DNA from: Natrinema soli
GTDB taxonomy: Archaea > Halobacteriota > Halobacteria > Halobacteriales > Natrialbaceae
NCBI RefSeq assembly: GCF_028618695.1
Contig: NZ_JAQIVI010000245.1
Span: 1 to 5,240, forward strand
Direction of reading: 5' to 3'
DNA: 5,240 nt
Shown: in pieces, positions 5,108 through 5,240 of the stretch
Numbering within the stretch: position 1 is the first letter of the stretch
How the letters are laid out: the number at the start of each line of letters is the position of its first letter
Translations under genes and position numbers: made by a program
The notes under the pieces: generated by a model
What the model saw: only the letters and a program-made list of their open reading frames with translations
Databases searched by the model: none
Told to the model about the DNA's origin: nothing

Positions 5108-5240
5108 CTACGGAGCGAGCACCCGTTCGATCGCCGCCCGAATCCGATCCGGACCCGGCCGATATGCGTCCTCGCGGGCCGGAAGCGGAACCGGCACGTC
5201 GTAGCCGGTCACCCGCTCGATGGGCGCCTCGAGCGACCAA
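5108..5240 (-). CDS. 2-oxoacid dehydrogenase E1 component, beta subunit (C-terminal 43 residues only)
   Basis: Only the 3' end is in the window: 43 codons and a TAG stop at 5108-5110. The stretch LEAPIERVTGYDVPVPLP is the hallmark C-terminal strand of pyruvate/branched-chain 2-oxoacid dehydrogenase E1 beta subunits (usual form: LDAPI-RVTG-D-P-P). It is followed by a helix, DRIRAAIERVLAP, at the usual end point. In the complete enzyme the alpha2beta2 E1 uses thiamine diphosphate to decarboxylate a 2-oxoacid and reductively acylate the E2 lipoyl domain. Pyruvate and branched-chain specificity cannot be told apart from this fragment. The next gene downstream is uspA, not the E2 acyltransferase that often follows E1 beta. 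Confidence 0.85.
   Translation of the reverse strand, partial: WSLEAPIERVTGYDVPVPLPAREDAYRPGPDRIRAAIERVLAP

Overview
The window looks like chromosomal DNA from a haloarchaeon. It is very GC-rich, and the proteins are strongly acidic with abundant Asp and Glu. Codons end mostly in G or C, several genes have a TATA-like box about 25-29 nt before the start codon (the leaderless arrangement common in this group), and the gene families are haloarchaeal. No mobile element, CRISPR array, tRNA or rRNA was seen.

Layout. Positions 1-629 (minus strand) hold most of a HAD-superfamily hydrolase whose C-terminus lies outside the window. Diverging from it, behind an AT-rich promoter near 726-739 and a leader of about 140 nt, is a complete threonyl-tRNA synthetase gene (thrS, 901-2841). 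The protein has the bacterial-type domain order with an N-terminal TGS and an N2 editing domain. Next on the plus strand are a stand-alone HTH-phosphoribosyltransferase protein (3030-3740), probably a ligand-sensing regulator, then a non-coding stretch of about 296 nt, then the cobalamin-binding sigma subunit of glutamate (methylaspartate) mutase (glmS, also called mamA or mutS, 4037-4483). On the minus strand, converging on glmS, is a UspA-family stress protein (4604-5038). Upstream of that in the same direction is the extreme 3' end of a 2-oxoacid dehydrogenase E1 beta gene (5108-5240).

These are mainly single-gene transcription units with their own promoters, not one operon. Functionally they cover translation (ThrRS), central carbon and amino-acid metabolism (glutamate mutase of the methylaspartate cycle, 2-oxoacid dehydrogenase), nucleotide-linked regulation (HTH-PRTase) and stress (UspA).

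The most interesting non-standard signal is the thrS leader. The only good promoter sits about 135-140 nt before the start codon. Just after the predicted transcription start is a 13-codon mini-ORF with one Thr codon (ACA, expected to be rare at this GC content). The mini-ORF overlaps the shared 5' arm of two mutually exclusive, perfect 8-bp RNA helices. This resembles an attenuator or sensor leader for a tRNA synthetase, but it is inferred from sequence alone.
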